From contig CM060849.1 in assembly GCA_030737835.1 (NCBI GenBank), positions 15,481,216-15,545,215 on the forward strand: a DNA stretch of 64,000 nt, in the 5' to 3' direction. The notes beneath the pieces are model-generated. The model ran no database searches and was not told where the DNA came from. It worked only from the letters and a program-made list of their open reading frames with translations. Origin of the DNA: Acorus gramineus (Eukaryota > Streptophyta > Magnoliopsida > Acorales > Acoraceae). Shown here one piece after another: positions 23,508 through 35,234 of this stretch. The position numbers and the translations under genes are program-made. Each line of letters begins with the position of its first letter. Positions within the stretch are counted from its first letter, which is position 1.

Positions 23508-23526
23508 TTTTTATAAGAGATTTATA
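23508..23526 (-). promoter_or_regulatory. TATA region of A1
   Basis: On the minus strand, TATAAAT and TATAAAA lie next to each other, 64-82 nt upstream of the A1 ATG, leaving a short 5' UTR of roughly 30-50 nt. The same motifs precede A3 (37482-37499), A4 (45120-45134) and A6 (60977-60994). Confidence 0.55.
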
Positions 23527-23619
23527 ATGCATGGTCAGTGTATGTGGGTTCTTCGAAGTTTAATTGGAAATGCAGCGTCAAATTGAAGTGCGTTAGGTAG
23601 TGTTGAGACCGAATCCAAT

Positions 23620-23840
23620 CCGATCAGTATCGAACTAGACACTCCTTTAATCGAACTTCACAACGTATAAATCGAACTGCACAATCATTTGTTTGGTATA
23701 TATGCAGATGATACTTAGGAATTAATATTTTCTCCAATAGCTAATTGGATCCAATAAGAGAGTGAAATATATACTGAATAATTGATTGTACAATTCGTTT
23801 TATACGTTGTGCAGTTCGATTAAAAGGGTGTGAGTTCGAT
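23620..23840. repeat. Fold-back sequence upstream of A1
   Basis: TTTAATCGAACTTCACAACG and CGTATAAATCGAACTGCAC on the left pair with CGTTGTGCAGTTCGATTAAA on the right, around a central AT-rich loop. The unit is most complete upstream of A6 (61095-61325). Here part of the left arm before the loop is deleted. It looks like a small fold-back transposon in the A promoter region, a few hundred bp upstream of the TATA motifs. Confidence 0.65.
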
Positions 23841-24815
23841 TAAAAGGGTATCCATTTCAGTATTGACTAAACTGACTGAATCCAGTTTTGATTGGATCCG
23901 GGCTCGATAGTATTAGCCATGTTATTTTTATTTTTAAAAGTGATAGCATGATAGACATAGTCAAGTTTAGCCATATTCAAATTAAGAATAGTTTCAAACA
24001 AATGACCAAATTTAATCAGGTGGTTCTGCGTGGTTCTCTTGCCTCAACAAAGAGGATTTTAGAATTTGTCAAAGTGTAAAGAAAAAGAAAACTCAAACTT
24101 TGAATTAAATGGAATTGAATACTAATCAGAACACGAGTATTATTGAAGTAATATAATTGCTTAGATTGCCCATATATAACAAATAAATACAATCAAAGAC
24201 ATTTATCTCACTGGATTCATATGTGTTCTTTTGTTTTAGTGACACATATACTATGTGTTTTTTAACGGTTTCAACCTTTAGTCTAAATTAATAGATCTAC
24301 ATATCAAATCATTTTTTCGCTATTTACATATATTATTATTCACATTTGATCAACAACCTATCCATGATAAATTAAACAACAGAAGTTTAATTATTATATT
24401 TTCTGACAAGAGTAACTAAAAACAAGATCAAACAAAACAAAATATGATTTATTCTTTAATCATACTAAAATAATTTCAATCGCAAAATAGATTATGTTAT
24501 TATCCAATAATTGGTTAATTTTTTTGCATTTCACAAACTCCTTAAAAAAAATTCAACAATGACTGCGGACAAATTTTTTTATCCACCCCATGTGCGGATA
24601 GCATCAGCCTCTTCTGCAATCAACAATGACTGCCGAAAAGGTAGGTCTCACCTACCCCATTCGCGGATACCGCCATCCAAACGAACATGACACCCGTGAT
24701 CAAATTGACCCGTTGATTAACACTTGCGTGACAGCCTGTCGTTGCCACGCGTCCTAATACGATTGGCTGACACTGTACCCAGACAATGGTACAAACAATA
24801 ACTAATGCACAAACA

Positions 24816-25262
24816 GTCTCCCAATGTATCGATCGGATTTTGATGGAGGGAGAGGAAGAGACTTTTCTTCTGTTTGACTGGAAAAAAAAAAAAAAAATGG
24901 AGAGCAGGTAAACCAAATCTCCAGCAACACCATCAGATCTGGGAATACTAGAATGGAGAGCATTAGTGCGGATGTGGCTGTCTTAGCTTCAACTACTCCC
25001 ACTTCATATCGGACTGGGCCGGAGCCTTGACGGGGGTGGGGAGAGGTGATATCGTAAGCGGGTCTCTCCGGATCGTATGATTCCCCTCCGGATAGCTACC
25101 TCTACTACCTGAAGTTCTCCTTGTGTTGCGAGGCTCTCCTTCATTCTTCCTTTTGTGATTTACTTTTAATGTATTTTCACTCTTCTTTTACTCTATTTTC
25201 ACACTTTTGTAACTCCTTCGTCAGTTATAAAAAATCTAAAATTCCTTTAAAAAAAAAAAAAA
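24816..25262 (+). mobile_element. Possible retroposed segment ending in poly(A)
   Basis: Present in units 1 and 2 (the latter about 45633-46090) but missing at the matching place in unit 3 (near 62107). It ends in an A-run preceded by transcript-like sequence. It holds a short frame with LFDW..NTRMESISADVAVLAS that ends RTGPEP; in unit 2 this is an 80-codon ORF at 45607-45849. No family recognised. A deletion in unit 3 would also explain the pattern. Confidence 0.35.
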
Positions 25263-27359
25263 AGATTTTTATTTTTAAATCCCTGTAAATTATGATATTC
25301 GGTAATTGATCTCTCCCTTATTCATATTTCCTATCAAGTCCCAACTTCTAACACTTATTTCGTTATAAGTCTCTTCGTCAAATGGCCGTCTGAACACGGT
25401 TAGTTGATTAAAAAAATATTTTTAAATCTCTGTAAACTATGTTATTTCGTAATTAGTCCCTCCATTTTTCATTTAATTTTAAATCCCTAACTTCGAATAT
25501 CTTTTTCATTATTAATTCCTATATATACAAAATATCTATGTGATATTAAGGGAATATAACATATTTATATCATTTTTTATTTTTTTTTCCATTTAAGCTA
25601 CTATTATTTATTTAGTAATGAGTGGCATCTAAAATTTTAAATTTAAAATTCTAAACACATTCAAAAAATTTAATTTGATATTTCCCAAATTTCAACTTAG
25701 AAAAATCATTTAAATGAAAAATAAAAATAAAAATATCTTGAAAATTTGCTAAAATAATCTTTCTTCTTCTACTTATATACTCGATCCTAATTTGACAGAA
25801 AATGCTAAAAGGTGGGTGGGTATATGTAGTTTTGAATAACACTAAAACTATCATTCAACACCTAAAAATGCAAATGTAGTTTTGTTTTAAATTTATCATT
25901 CAAAATTTTGTATACAAGTTATAAATATCAAAATACTTATGAAATCATATATATATATTTTGTCCAGTGACTAATAACGAAAAAGACATCAGAAGTTAGA
26001 GACTTAAAATGAAATATGAAGAATGGAGGAACTAATCAAGAAATAACTTAGTTTTTAGAGACTTTAAAATAATAATAATACTTAGTATTGAATATCATTT
26101 TTCATAGTTTGATTTATTTTTGTCTCAATATCTAAATGTAATTAACACTCGATACTGTTACATTTTATATATGAGTAGCTTGTTTAATGATATTGCTACA
26201 TTGTTGACAATGTAACAGTCAAACACATTTATACATTATTATTTGTTACATTGTTGCACATTTTTAGTCATAAGACTATCAGATTAAAAGTTACTGTTAC
26301 ATTTATACAATACAATTACACAATCATAAGACAGTTACATTCACATTTATGCAATATTGTTACATTCTGTAACAGTTATAAACTTATAATCACATAAATA
26401 TAACAAAACCAAAACAACTAATTGTTACATTCATGATTAAAGTTCATGAATGTTTTAACTCATATACTGTTTTTTGTTACATTCATATATAAATATAACA
26501 AATTAACATTTCTTAGCACATCTTACATTGGTTCCACAAATTTAAAAATAAATATTTTCTTTAATTATTTGTTACATTTATTGAAGGAAAAAACTAAAAA
26601 TGTCACATTCTTGCATATAATGCAATAAAAAAAAACCTAAAACATATGAGACATCATGTCTTTCGTATAACAAAATGTAACAGAGTAACATAAAACTGTT
26701 ACATTTCACACAGTTTCAGAATAGTTACATTTATTTAAAGAATTCATTAAAAACCTAATTAAAAGTTACATTTCATCAAAAAATTGTTTGGCAAAATGCA
26801 ATTTATATTACTTCGAAATCATAAATCTATACAAAAAGGATATGATTCAAGTAAAACACAAAAAAAAAATTAAAAAAATTAAAACAGGAAAAAACAAAAA
26901 TAGAAGGTGCTTAATGCTCGTTGTCATTGTTTGAATCTGATGTTGAAAAAACTGCAAAGAATTTTTATATTGAAATGGGGGGGGGGGTATCTAAAGAGCA
27001 GATTTTGAGTTTGCAAAGGGAAAAAAAGGAGGCCTGATCGGATTATCCAAACGAAACGAAATGAGATTTTCGACTAAACGATGGGGGATTTTTTTTACCT
27101 AAATTTCATTTGTTGTTTTGATTTTGAATGTTGGTTTTGACTCATCGAAAGTGAGGGGGATGGGGGATGGGCGGTTATAAACGAGAAATCTAGGTTTTTA
27201 AGTATGGGTATTTTTGGTTTTTGCATTTTTGCCCCTTTTCAAAAGTCAACAAGTCAACCAATAAGGTGATGACACCTCATGGGGCTTGTGAGTGGGGCCT
27301 ATAACTTAAAGTCTAGGTATCATCACTCCAAATTCAAATGACTTACCTATTTATCAAAA

Positions 27360-27900
27360 GGGAAAAATCCATACAACCTCCTGAAATCTTACTGAAATCC
27401 ATATAATCCCCTGATTTTTTTTAAAATCCATATAACCCCCTGAAAACATCTAATAAATCCAAATAACCCTTTGAATAAAATTTTTGTTAATAGATGATGA
27501 ATATTTTATACATTTCGCGTGGGTAACCCTGATTGAAAATACAATATACTAAAAAACCACTACACTTTGTCAAAAATACAAAAAAATCCTATGAAAATGA
27601 CGATTTTACCCTCTCTGAATATATTATAAAACTTTATCTGAATAAGTAAAATCGTCATTTATAAAATATTTCTCGCATTTTTAACATATTATAGGTTTTT
27701 TTAGTATGTTGTGTTTTCTATTAGGATTAACTAAAACATAATATTTACAAAATATTCATTATTTATCCGTAAATGCAAATTTTATTCAGGGGATTATTTG
27801 GATTTACTAGTTATTTTCAAGAAGATTATATAAATTTTAAGAAAAGTCAGGATGTTATATAAATTTCAGTAAGTTATAAAAGGTTACATGGATTTTTTCC
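27360..27900. mobile_element. MITE-like element, unit 1 copy
   Basis: The left end GGGAAAAATCCATACAACCT and the complement of the right end GGAAAAAATCCATGTAACCT form inverted repeats. Several internal CCATATAACCCCCTGA-type repeats are present. It belongs to the same family as the elements at 30666-31196 and 48173-48714. No coding capacity. Confidence 0.7.
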
Positions 27901-28208
27901 TAATAAAAAATACGAGTGTGTATATGAGTAGGAGATTCTCCTCACAAAAGATTAAAAAGACAACTTTTTTAAAAAAATCGAATTTTTTTCCTTTTAAAAC
28001 TGCACTGAGATAATTTTAATTACAAAACTAGTTTTGGTTATGTTTTGAACGGCACCTCAACGCTGTCTTAGATTTGGTAATATCATGATAATAAATTATT
28101 TACTTACCTATTTATTTAATATGTAAAATAAGTTAATAACATTCATGATATATGTAGGAAACAATCTTCCAGTCAATTCCCACTTAGAAAAGAGAGAAAA
28201 AAAAAAAA

Positions 28209-29546
28209 ATGGAGACCAAAGTCCGGCGAATCTCAACAGCAACAATCAAACCAAACCAACCTTCAGACCACCCGGCCTGCAATCTCTCCACATGGGACCT
28301 CCCCTTCCTCACCGTCCGCCACATCCAGAAGGGCCTCCTCTTCCACCACCCATCCCTCCCCCTCCCCACCATCTCCACCACCCTCCAAACCTCCCTCTCC
28401 GCCGCCCTCCGCCACTTCCCACCCCTCGCCGGCCGTCTCCTCTCCGAACCACTAACCCCCCATGACGACGAACTCGTCTCCATCTCCATCCACTGCAACG
28501 ACGCCGGCGCCGACTTCATCCACGCCGTAGCCGAAGGCGTCACCGTGGATGACATACTCACCCCTCTTCACGTCCCCGCCGACCTCGTCAGGTCACTGTT
28601 CCCCCACGACCTGGCCGTCAACCACGACGGCCACACTCTCCCCCTCCTCTCCGTGCAGCTCACCGAGCTCGTCGACGGCGTCTTCTTGGGCTTCTCCTTC
28701 AACCACGTCGTCGGCGACGGCTCCTCTTTCTGGCACTTCATCAAAACATGGTCCGACATATGCAAAACAGGAGGCCTAGATGAAGTTATGATCAGTCGTC
28801 CCCCGGTCTTTGACCGTTGGTTCATCGACGGAAACAACCGAATCGGACTCCCACTCGCGCACCCCGAAAAGGTAATCGAGAGGTTACCCCCACCACCCAA
28901 ATCGAGATGGCGCATCTTCCACTTCTCCTCCGACTCCATCGCGAGACTCAAAGCCAGGGCCAACCAGGAGAGCGGGACCACCACCACCACCATCTCGTCG
29001 TTCCAGTCGCTCTGCGTGCACGCGTGGATATGCATCACGCGCGCGCGGCGCCTCCCGCCGAACCAGAAGACCGGGTTCCGCCTTTCCGTGGACAACCGCC
29101 CCAGGCTGAGGCCGCGCCTCTCCCCGGACTACTTCGGCAACGCCATCAGCTCAACCGTCGTGACGGCTACGGCGGGGGAGCTTCTTGAACTTGGGCTGGG
29201 GTGGGCGGCGGGGTTGCTGAACCAGTCGTTGGCGGCGCATGATGACGCGTCGATCAGGGAAGGGGTGAAGCAGTGGCTGGAGAAGCCGAAGCTGCCGAGG
29301 ATCAGCGACATCGATGGGTCGTGCGTCGTGGTTGGGAGTTCACCGAGGTTCGACATGTATGGGTGCGAGTTCGGGTGGGGAAGGGCGGTTGGGGTGCGGA
29401 GCGGTACTGACAACAAGTTCGATGGGAAGCTGACTGTGTATCCGGGGAGGGAGGGAGGGGGGAGCGTGGATCTCGAGATTTGTTTGGCGACGGAAACCAT
29501 GTTGGCTTTAGAACGTGATGCGGAGTTCATGTCGGCGGTATCGTAA
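28209..29546 (+). CDS. BAHD acyltransferase B2 (At3g50280/EPS1-like)
   Basis: Intact, intronless, 445 residues. A BAHD enzyme of the same subgroup as A1, but clearly a separate paralogue (METKVRRIST start, PPPPKSRWRIFHF linker). The catalytic HXXXD is HVVGD (H166, D170) in SFNHVVGDGSSFWHF, and the DFGWG motif again reads EFGWG (387-391). The start lies just after an A-run, in the favourable context AAAATGG. Compared with B5 a GAA codon has become TAA, so it ends at MSAVS and lacks the last four residues (ETVK); this should not affect the fold. It is transcribed away from A1 and towards the SUD1 fragment. Substrate unknown. It is GC-rich in AT-rich surroundings. Confidence 0.93.
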   Translation: METKVRRISTATIKPNQPSDHPACNLSTWDLPFLTVRHIQKGLLFHHPSLPLPTISTTLQTSLSAALRHFPPLAGRLLSEPLTPHDDELVSISIHCNDAGADFIHAVAEGVTVDDILTPLHVPADLVRSLFPHDLAVNHDGHTLPLLSVQLTELVDGVFLGFSFNHVVGDGSSFWHFIKTWSDICKTGGLDEVMISRPPVFDRWFIDGNNRIGLPLAHPEKVIERLPPPPKSRWRIFHFSSDSIARLKARANQESGTTTTTISSFQSLCVHAWICITRARRLPPNQKTGFRLSVDNRPRLRPRLSPDYFGNAISSTVVTATAGELLELGLGWAAGLLNQSLAAHDDASIREGVKQWLEKPKLPRISDIDGSCVVVGSSPRFDMYGCEFGWGRAVGVRSGTDNKFDGKLTVYPGREGGGSVDLEICLATETMLALERDAEFMSAVS

Positions 29547-30656
29547 ACAGTAAAGTAAATTGCCCGGCCAAAAAAAAAAACAGTAAAGTAAATTAGGTAC
29601 GAATTTTATTTTATTTTTTTTAAAGATTGCTGTGCTATGAATGTCAGTCCGCACTTGGTTTTCTCAATCATCTCGTCAAGACCATTTTGACGTTCAGTTG
29701 TCTTTTCAGGTGGAATATTCTGTGAATCGAGGAATAAGAGCGCATTGGTTTGTTTCGTGGCGAATAAATTATCAACTTGTTGGGTCTGTGTCGCGGGTCA
29801 TTGTTTTGTCACGTGATGTGGAATAACTAGTAGTCCAACTTTCTGGAGGTCGATAATGAAATGATACATGAAAGAAGATTGGTCCCATCATGTGTTCTTT
29901 CGTTTGGTTTTTAGCCCATGTGAAGTTTTCGTCGGATTAAATCACGTGTCAAAAAATTATTAATTTATATGGATGGTCATGTATGCCGGTGTTGCTAATG
30001 GGATAGAACAACATGAATAACTCAATCAGACTTCAAACGGGGGTGGGGGCATGTGATCTATCAAAGGATAATTAATGATCATTGTTTTACAATAAATTGT
30101 AATTGTTAAGTGATTAAACGTCATGATTTTTGTAACAACGAAATGATCATGAAACTGTATTATTTTAGGAAAGGAGATATTTAATTAAAATCAAATCCTA
30201 CTTCGTATATATATTGGAAAATTGGTGCCCCCTTAGCACCGTGACGTTTGAGTTTTGACCCCCGAGTTCCTTTTGTGAAACAAATAAAAAAAACCTACTT
30301 ATCTTTTCTTTTTTAAAATTTACCCCCCATATATGATATAACCCTAACCCCATGAATACCTCCACACACCATTTTTATTACAACTCAACAATCTTCTCAT
30401 CTACTACTAAATTTCTTCTACACACACTCTTACTCATATTTAGTGAACAAACTTTTCTAAAAACCCCTTCAATCCCCGGAGAGAAAAAAAAAATCATCAA
30501 AATTCGCTAAAAAAATCCTTCAAAATTATCTTCTTAGTGGAGCTATTGATGGACTACTCGAAAGACTTTGACTTGGAGGCTTTTGGTGAAAGATTTCTCA
30601 TCTTCTCATTTTTTGTCATATTTTTAGAGGTATCTTGTTTTTTTCACTTAGTAGAA
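29547..30656. other. Spacer downstream of B2
   Basis: No gene recognised. The segment 29860-30200 is absent from unit 2, where the flanks join at a short shared AACTT/ACTTCG sequence. The segment 30220-30656 is nearly identical to 51228-51672. Confidence 0.5.
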
Positions 30657-30665
30657 AATAATTAA

Positions 30666-31196
30666 GGAAAAAATCCATTTAACTTTATGCAAACTTTCTA
30701 AAATTCATATAACCCCCCTATAACCACTTACTTTTTTTGAAGTATATATAACCCCCTAAAATACTTATGTAAATCAAAATAGTCTTCTGAGCTAAATTTT
30801 CGTTGACAGATAAAAAATACCATGCGAATATTTTGTTTGAATTAACCTTGATTGAAAATACGGTGCACCAAAATACCCTACAATATGTAAAAAATTCAAA
30901 AACTTCTTTATAAATGATGATTTTATATTTCCGGATAGGGTTTTACAATCTATTCAAAGTGATGAAATTATCATTTACAATAAATTTTTGAATTTTTAAC
31001 AAATTATAAAAGATTTTTGATATACTGTATTTTAAGTCAGAGTCAACCAAATAAAATATTCATCTGATATAAGAAGTTTAACTCCGAATGTTAATTTGGA
31101 TTTACATAGGTGATTTCAAATAGTAAACTTCAAAGAAAGTCAGAAGATTATATGGATTTCAGACAGTTGATATTGGGGGTTATATGGATTTTTCCC
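30666..31196. mobile_element. Mutator-type MITE with 9-bp target duplication, unit 1 copy
   Basis: AATAATTAA flanks both sides (30657-30665 and 31197-31205). The left end GGAAAAAATCCATTTAAC and the complement of the right end GGGAAAAATCCATATAACCC are inverted repeats. It is at the same position in unit 2 (51682-52214), so it inserted before the duplication. Confidence 0.8.
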
Positions 31197-31205
31197 AATA
31201 ATTAA

Positions 31206-32830
31206 AGTATTGTAATCACTATAATTTTTTAACAACAAAAATAAAAATTTAACAATATTATAATCTACTTAATTAGAAAATCACCCAAGGATTATGATTC
31301 TACGAAAAGGCAGTTATTGTTAATGAACATTATCACCATAATAAAGAAAGTGATGAAATCATTCCAACAACACAATTTGCGAGACAAAAAGGTACTGATT
31401 CATTTGATGAAACAAGAGAACCAAATGATGAAACTTAAGAGCAAAATACTGAGCCAGCGGCGACAACGATGGTAGGAACATTCAGAGTTATAGAACGCCA
31501 CTGAGTGGAACAAAAGAGCAAATCAAATATGAAGTATAAACATTTGTAAGTGAAGTTCTTCATTTCATAGTTTTTATTTCTTGTTGTATATTTATATTTC
31601 CTAAACTATCCACAATATTCATCAATAAATATGCTCATTTTTTTGTTCTCCCCTTCCTTTTTTCATTTTTTTTTTTTTTTATTTTTTTACATTTTCTATA
31701 AATAAATAAATTAATATCCCATTATACTGAAAAAATTGATACTTCAATAATTCCAAGGACAACCCCATCGACTCTACCTTGAATAAAACGATAATGCTAC
31801 ATACAATCTATTTTTCAGCTCCAATTGCAATCTACATGTGTTTTAAATTTTTAAAAATAACATATCTCATCTAATGAGATACATTCTCTTATAAAAAAAA
31901 TAAACATATACTACAACAATTTGCATAGATACATTTATAAAAAAATGTGAAAAATTTACAATGAAACATATACTTCGATAATTTTCTATCAACGCAAATA
32001 AGACTGAAATTGAGACTTAACAAAAAAAAATTGTGTAACAACACCCCTTTGAAAGTTCAAAACGTCGTTCTGCTTATATACACTTTTTTTTTTTTAAGCG
32101 ATACAAGACCGCGAACTCCCTAACATTATGAAAGAATTCGTGCGGTCTCCTGATTCGTTCCTTTAGAGATATCAATCCACAAGAGTTTTTTTTATTTTTG
32201 GTAAGTGACAAGACGGAGTTTAGTCACAAGCTAGGACAAATTAATAAAAATTGTAATAGATAAATAATATTATGCATAAACCTTAAAAAAACAACATAGA
32301 TCGTACTAAGATAGTAAGATAGCATACAGTCATGACCTATGGGCTGATGAACTGTGTTGAGCCACATGATGGGACCTGCACTAACATTTTATACCAAATT
32401 TTCTTTGAGAAAATAATTCCAGGTATTTTTTAAAAATAAACTAGTTTATATTTTTAGGCCCCTCAACGTATCAAAACATCTCATGATTATATTTTTTTTC
32501 AGGTCCTTTCATTCAGATACAAGTTAATTAACAATGTAAAAAGGAAAAATGAAAAATGACAGCCATGTGTGCAGCAACTTATTAAGAGTATCCGTGGACA
32601 CATCTCATAAATTCAGAGTGAAAGTTGCAAAAGGTAAAGAAACATGATCACTCCAACCCAAAAGTCAAAACTGTGAGCAACACTTTTTTTAAATCAAATT
32701 CTGTTTCAGGACAGAAATAAATTTAGAAGAAATTACGATTCCTACTCTGAACCCCCGGAAACCCAGAGCTTGCCTACCATAAAATTGTCAGAGTATGAAC
32801 AGTCTAATAAAATCTTTAGTTATACACTTA
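31206..32830. other. Spacer between the MITE and the SUD1 fragment
   Basis: AT-rich, shared with unit 2 (52224-54220). No supported gene. Around 32540 about 390 bp present in unit 2 (53560-53935) are missing; the junction lies at a shared GTAAAAAGG. Confidence 0.5.
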
Positions 32831-33061
32831 GGGTGCGTTTGGTACTGCGATTGCGCTGCGATTGCGATTGCAGGAAGCTGCGTTTACAATCGTGCAACCA
32901 AACAGTTTTACTGTAGTAGCTTCCTGCACACAGATTTCAGGTAAATAGTGTTCAAAAGCTGCGATTTCAAAAAGCTGAGAAAGTGAGCTTCCTGCAGAAT
33001 CAGTTTTGTAATCGCAGATTCCTGCAGAATCAATTTTACAATCGCGCAACCAAACGCACCC
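32831..33061. mobile_element. PIF/Harbinger-type (Tourist-like) MITE, unit 1 only
   Basis: A 231-bp insertion with 13-bp perfect inverted ends GGGTGCGTTTGGT, flanked by a TTA duplication (32828-32830 and 33062-33064). Unit 2 has the uninterrupted site CACTTAATTGACC with a single TTA near 54215. The 3-bp TTA duplication and the ends fit the PIF/Harbinger superfamily. The inside contains CTGCGATTGCGATTG-type short repeats in both orientations. Confidence 0.92.
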
Positions 33062-33333
33062 TTAATTGACCATAATTTACAAGAGCATCTTGTAGTCTTT
33101 ACTAGGGGGTGGTGCAAAGGTTATGAAATCATCCAGTGGATATCACTGTTCCAGGAAATCCAAGATGATGCCAAAAGGTCTTCTCTCTTCATATCTCCCA
33201 TTCTCTCCCCACATGTATTTTATAACACAATGCATCAAACTAAAAGAAAACACTGCAACATTGCGTCAACCAAAAGCCGTAAGGACACTACAGGAAAGTC
33301 AAAATGTTGGAAGTGTAACATACCACTTGGTCT

Positions 33334-34042
33334 TCATGAAATCCAAGCAGCAACAACCGGCCTCTGCTGTTGAATAGGTCGCCCAGCGTTGTTACCCCGT
33401 CTCAACCTCAGACCCACATCAGCCTCTTGTTCTCTCCTGATTAGACCAGCATCTGTTGGAGGGCCATCCTGCGCTTCTGCAACAACCTCAGCACCGCCAT
33501 CAGTCCCTTCAGAAGCCATAACTTCCCCAAAGTTGTGTAGCCTCCGGCCAATCAAGTATCAGTCATCTCGAATGGAATTGTGAAGGTTTGTAAACCAGAC
33601 ATGGAATCTCTTGGTGCAGAAGCACAGCACACTGAAGAGAAGACAGCCAAGCCAAGCAAAACGGTATACAGCGGAATTCACTATCAGTGGATAGCCAAAC
33701 ACAGGGAATATGCCCTTAGCAAAAACATAGGGGATGCACAGTGCAGTCAGCAGCTTTGCGGTTATTGGTATCACAATCTCCCGGAGCACCCAGAGGCCTT
33801 GCAACCGTGAGAATCCGGTATACAGCGGAATTCACTATCAGTGGATAGCCAAACACAGGGAATATGCCCTTAGCAAAAACATAGGGGATGCACAGTGCAG
33901 TCAGCAGCTTTGCGGTTATTGGTATCACAATCTCCCGGAGCACCCAGAGGCCTTGCAACAGTGAGAATCCATCCTCTCTCACCCTCTCAAATTTCACTCG
34001 CCAACCCTCGTCCACCAGAGGCGCCATCTGATCCAACATCAC
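33334..34042 (-). pseudogene. SUD1/CER9 last-exon fragment, unit 1 (broken)
   Basis: Minus-strand matches to the C-terminus of the Doa10/MARCH6-type ER ubiquitin ligase SUD1/CER9: VMLDQMAPLVDEGWRVKFER, then LWVLREIVIPITAKLLTALC, then RDDRYLIGRRLHNFGE. The acceptor AG for this exon is at 34043-34044. A 154-bp direct tandem duplication (33662-33815 repeated at 33816-33969) breaks the frame, since 154 is not a multiple of three. The stop codon of the unit 2 copy (TGA) is TGG here, adding three codons before the next stop. All upstream exons are missing: the fragment ends at 35234 inside the intron, against transposon sequence. It is non-functional as a ligase. Confidence 0.9.
33662..33969. repeat. 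154-bp tandem duplication inside the SUD1 fragment
   Basis: Two consecutive copies start at CGGTATACAGCGG and end at GTGAGAATC. They differ at only one or two positions (GCAACCGTG versus GCAACAGTG). The unit 2 copy has one, so the duplication followed the segmental duplication. Confidence 0.93.
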
Positions 34043-35234
34043 CTGACCATTCAAATGAAGGAATAACTATAAAAGTAAGGATATAGGTGCAAAGCCTACT
34101 CTGAAGATGTCACCAAGCAACCAAATGTTGCTCAAGGATGCACAATATCCTAGATTGGAAATAAAATCTTAAACGCATGCAAGAAAACCGTGGAAGAAGC
34201 CAAAAAACATGATCGTGGAAGAATTTAATACACTTCTTCCACATATATACATTTGCTCAATGGCAGACCAAACTCTTCTATAGGTACCAGAAAAACCACA
34301 CATATTTTACTAATTATTTCTGTGTATGAAGCGAAATACTTCCTTTAAGAATAAGAAATTTCCCTCTCTGCTAGGAAGACAACTCCCATGTGATAAATAA
34401 ACAAATAACATTTTTTGGCACCAAAAACTAAGAAATGAGTACATTTTCCTAGTTGGGGTGGTAATTACATGGCATTGGGTTAAGGATGACTTCAGATTTT
34501 GACCACAGAGTTCTTAAATAACCACAGAATGACCAACATGAGGTTAATGGCACCTGAATTTGGGTAAAGAATGCTCCACATCTCACCTATGACAAAATGG
34601 TGAAGGGAGAGCAATGGAAGCAAAAACATGCATAGCAATGTAATCATAAAACCATTAGCATGATCTAAGGCTTTTGGAGAAGTTCACTTCTAGTATGTTT
34701 GATGGAATCTATATGAAAGACACCCCGATCCTGGAAAGACATGGACTGGAGGGCTATCAGACTGCATGTATGTAATAGCAATTTTTCTAATAAATTTTGT
34801 AGGGACCTTTTAAAGAGAAGTTATTTATAAATCAATACCTTTTAAGAAACCTTTGCATTAATCTTATAAGTACTTCTTTGCAAAGTTTCATTAGAGTAGA
34901 AGGCAGATTTGATGACCCATATCAGTTTGTAAGAATTTTTCCCACACCAGGGAAAGCATGACAGATTCTCCATAAAGATAGGTAGAGGGATTGCAATATA
35001 ACAAGATATTTCTTCTGACGGTCATCCAACTCAGTCTATTGCCATTAAACCATGAATGCTCTCATCTCCATAGAAAAATAGATCACAACTGAAAAATTTG
35101 TCTAGTTTTATTTACAAATTTTGTTGTAAACATAAATATTCCCATGCTTTTCATTATTTTCTATATGTGCCCAAGCAAATTATATACTTGTATGTGGAAA
35201 AAATAGCACCAAAAGAAGAAAGCAGCAGTAGATG
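34043..35234 (-). other. Intron remnant of the unit 1 SUD1 fragment
   Basis: Nearly identical to the intron at 55042-56233 of the unit 2 copy and ends a few bases before the exon that would begin there. It contains no exon of its own. Confidence 0.75.

Larger units (their letters stand above)
23841..28208. other. A1-B2 divergent intergenic region, AT-rich, transposon remnants
   Basis: No supported gene. Its pieces are: a unit 1/unit 3 shared segment (23885-24080); a promoter-distal segment with GTGACAGCCTGTCGTTGCCA (24590-24815) present in all three units; a poly(A)-ended segment (24816-25262) absent from unit 3; a region rich in TGTTACATTTA motifs (26100-26800) like the interior of the element at 9575-10935; a short poly(G) run near 26980; a Mutator-type right end (27265-27328); and a MITE (27360-27900). 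The B2 promoter could not be pinpointed. Confidence 0.55.
21931..35234. repeat. Segmental duplication unit 1 (A1, B2, SUD1 fragment)
   Basis: The unit is collinear with about 43548-56233: A gene on minus, long AT-rich spacer, B gene on plus, second spacer, SUD1/CER9 fragment on minus. Coding parts are about 97-98% alike. Spacers match apart from discrete insertions and deletions. The right end is sharp, at GCAGCAGTAGATG, where sequence from the 19151-21926 element takes over. Confidence 0.9.
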
